Below are positions 63,700-64,000 of a stretch of 64,000 nucleotides of DNA, piece after piece. Numbering within the stretch: the stretch's first letter is position 1; every line of letters begins with the position of its first letter. The notes under the pieces were generated by a model. It did not search any database. It was not told where the DNA came from and saw only the letters and a program-made list of their open reading frames with translations. Source of the DNA: Sphingomonas insulae (GTDB lineage: Bacteria; Pseudomonadota; Alphaproteobacteria; Sphingomonadales; Sphingomonadaceae); contig NZ_CP048422.1 in NCBI RefSeq assembly GCF_010450875.1, positions 737,001 to 801,000 of the forward strand, given 5' to 3'. A program made the translations under genes and the position numbers.

Positions 63700-64000
63700 T
63701 CAGGCGATCCGGTCCGGCACCTCGGCCGCATCCTCCGCGATCGCCGCAGCCGGCGCGACCGCTTCCCACGGGAACACGAACCAGTCCTTCGTCTCGAGCC
63801 GGTCGATCGTCCGTGCACGATAATCGACCCGCTCGGTCGACCGCACATTGTCGATCAGCGTCGCGAAGCGCAGCACCGCCGCGGTCGCGCCCGCCGCGAC
63901 GAACGGCTTGCGGATATGCGCGATCGTCCGGCCCGAATCGTTGATATCGTCGACGAACAGCAATCGCTCGCCCCGGCGCGTCCGCTCCGCCAGTCGCAGC
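63700..64000 (-). CDS. Phosphoribosyltransferase-family protein (C-terminal part, runs off the window)
   Basis: The last 99 codons of a type I phosphoribosyltransferase. The PRPP-binding signature LLFVDDINDSGRT (two adjacent Asp, then SGRT) lies about 15 residues into the visible part, followed by a strand-rich segment and DWFVFPWEAV, a tryptophan-containing tail common in the xanthine/hypoxanthine-guanine-like group. The base specificity cannot be told without the N-terminal half. The frame continues to the window edge, so the start is outside. Confidence 0.85.
   Translation of the reverse strand, partial: LRLAERTRRGERLLFVDDINDSGRTIAHIRKPFVAAGATAAVLRFATLIDNVRSTERVDYRARTIDRLETKDWFVFPWEAVAPAAAIAEDAAEVPDRIA

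Overview
The window is a gene-dense, high-GC chromosomal segment from an alphaproteobacterium, most likely a Sphingomonas-type sphingomonad. That placement is inferred from family content and gene order: a carotenoid hydroxylase (crtZ), a 1036-residue TonB-dependent receptor with an IVVTG plug start, DUF2093 directly after xseA, a Mic60-like gene directly after hemC-hemD, a class I PHA synthase followed by a phasin, a cysteine-free L36 protein, and many short dispersed intergenic repeats. I saw no phage, insertion sequence, CRISPR array, rRNA or tRNA.

Layout. 1-2.9 kb (minus): riboflavin genes ribD-ribE-ribB in overlapping order, preceded by a small membrane protein and a TonB-family protein. 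3.4-10.2 kb: gltX, prs, a PilZ protein, crtZ, sucC (no sucD beside it), etfBA. 10.7-16.4 kb (minus): a tightly packed run MFS, nhaA, MFS, then serine acetyltransferase, a class-I glutamine-amidotransferase-type hydrolase and a small lipoprotein, closed by a clear terminator. Divergent from it lie the ergothioneine genes egtB-egtD. 18.8-25.5 kb: CPBP protease, 3-hydroxyacyl-CoA dehydrogenase, an amino-acid permease whose C-terminus is made of a dispersed repeat, a nupC-type nucleoside transporter broken by a one-base frameshift, a queuosine-precursor transporter, argB. 25.7-36.3 kb: yggT, DUF167, folD, marC; mic60-like, hemD, hemC; tsaD-gpsA; purD back-to-back with xseA-DUF2093-M23 peptidase. 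36.5-45.7 kb: TonB-dependent receptor, clpB, a two-domain M16 peptidase, a small unknown. 45.9-54 kb: purK-purE, gpmA, GNAT, M14 carboxypeptidase, DUF4136 lipoprotein, rpmJ, HAD hydrolase, a dense repeat cluster, and the bifunctional (p)ppGpp enzyme. 54-64 kb: a secreted unknown divergent from an HxlR regulator, thioesterase-DUF2061-aminotransferase, then phaC, phasin, clpS, a Crp/Fnr regulator, murA and the end of a phosphoribosyltransferase.

Most of this is housekeeping. The least ordinary items are: paired TGC-rich operator-like sites framing the phasin promoter, with a related site upstream of the egt-divergent transporter; a possible second internal start in the phasin; short tandem repeats that begin at or span the stop codons of three unrelated genes; at least two dispersed repeat families, often as inverted pairs; the nupC frameshift; purD and xseA with overlapping start codons on opposite strands; and a nested GC-rich hairpin in front of the (p)ppGpp enzyme gene. 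I did not find a gene cluster that I can defend as a new defence or biosynthetic system.
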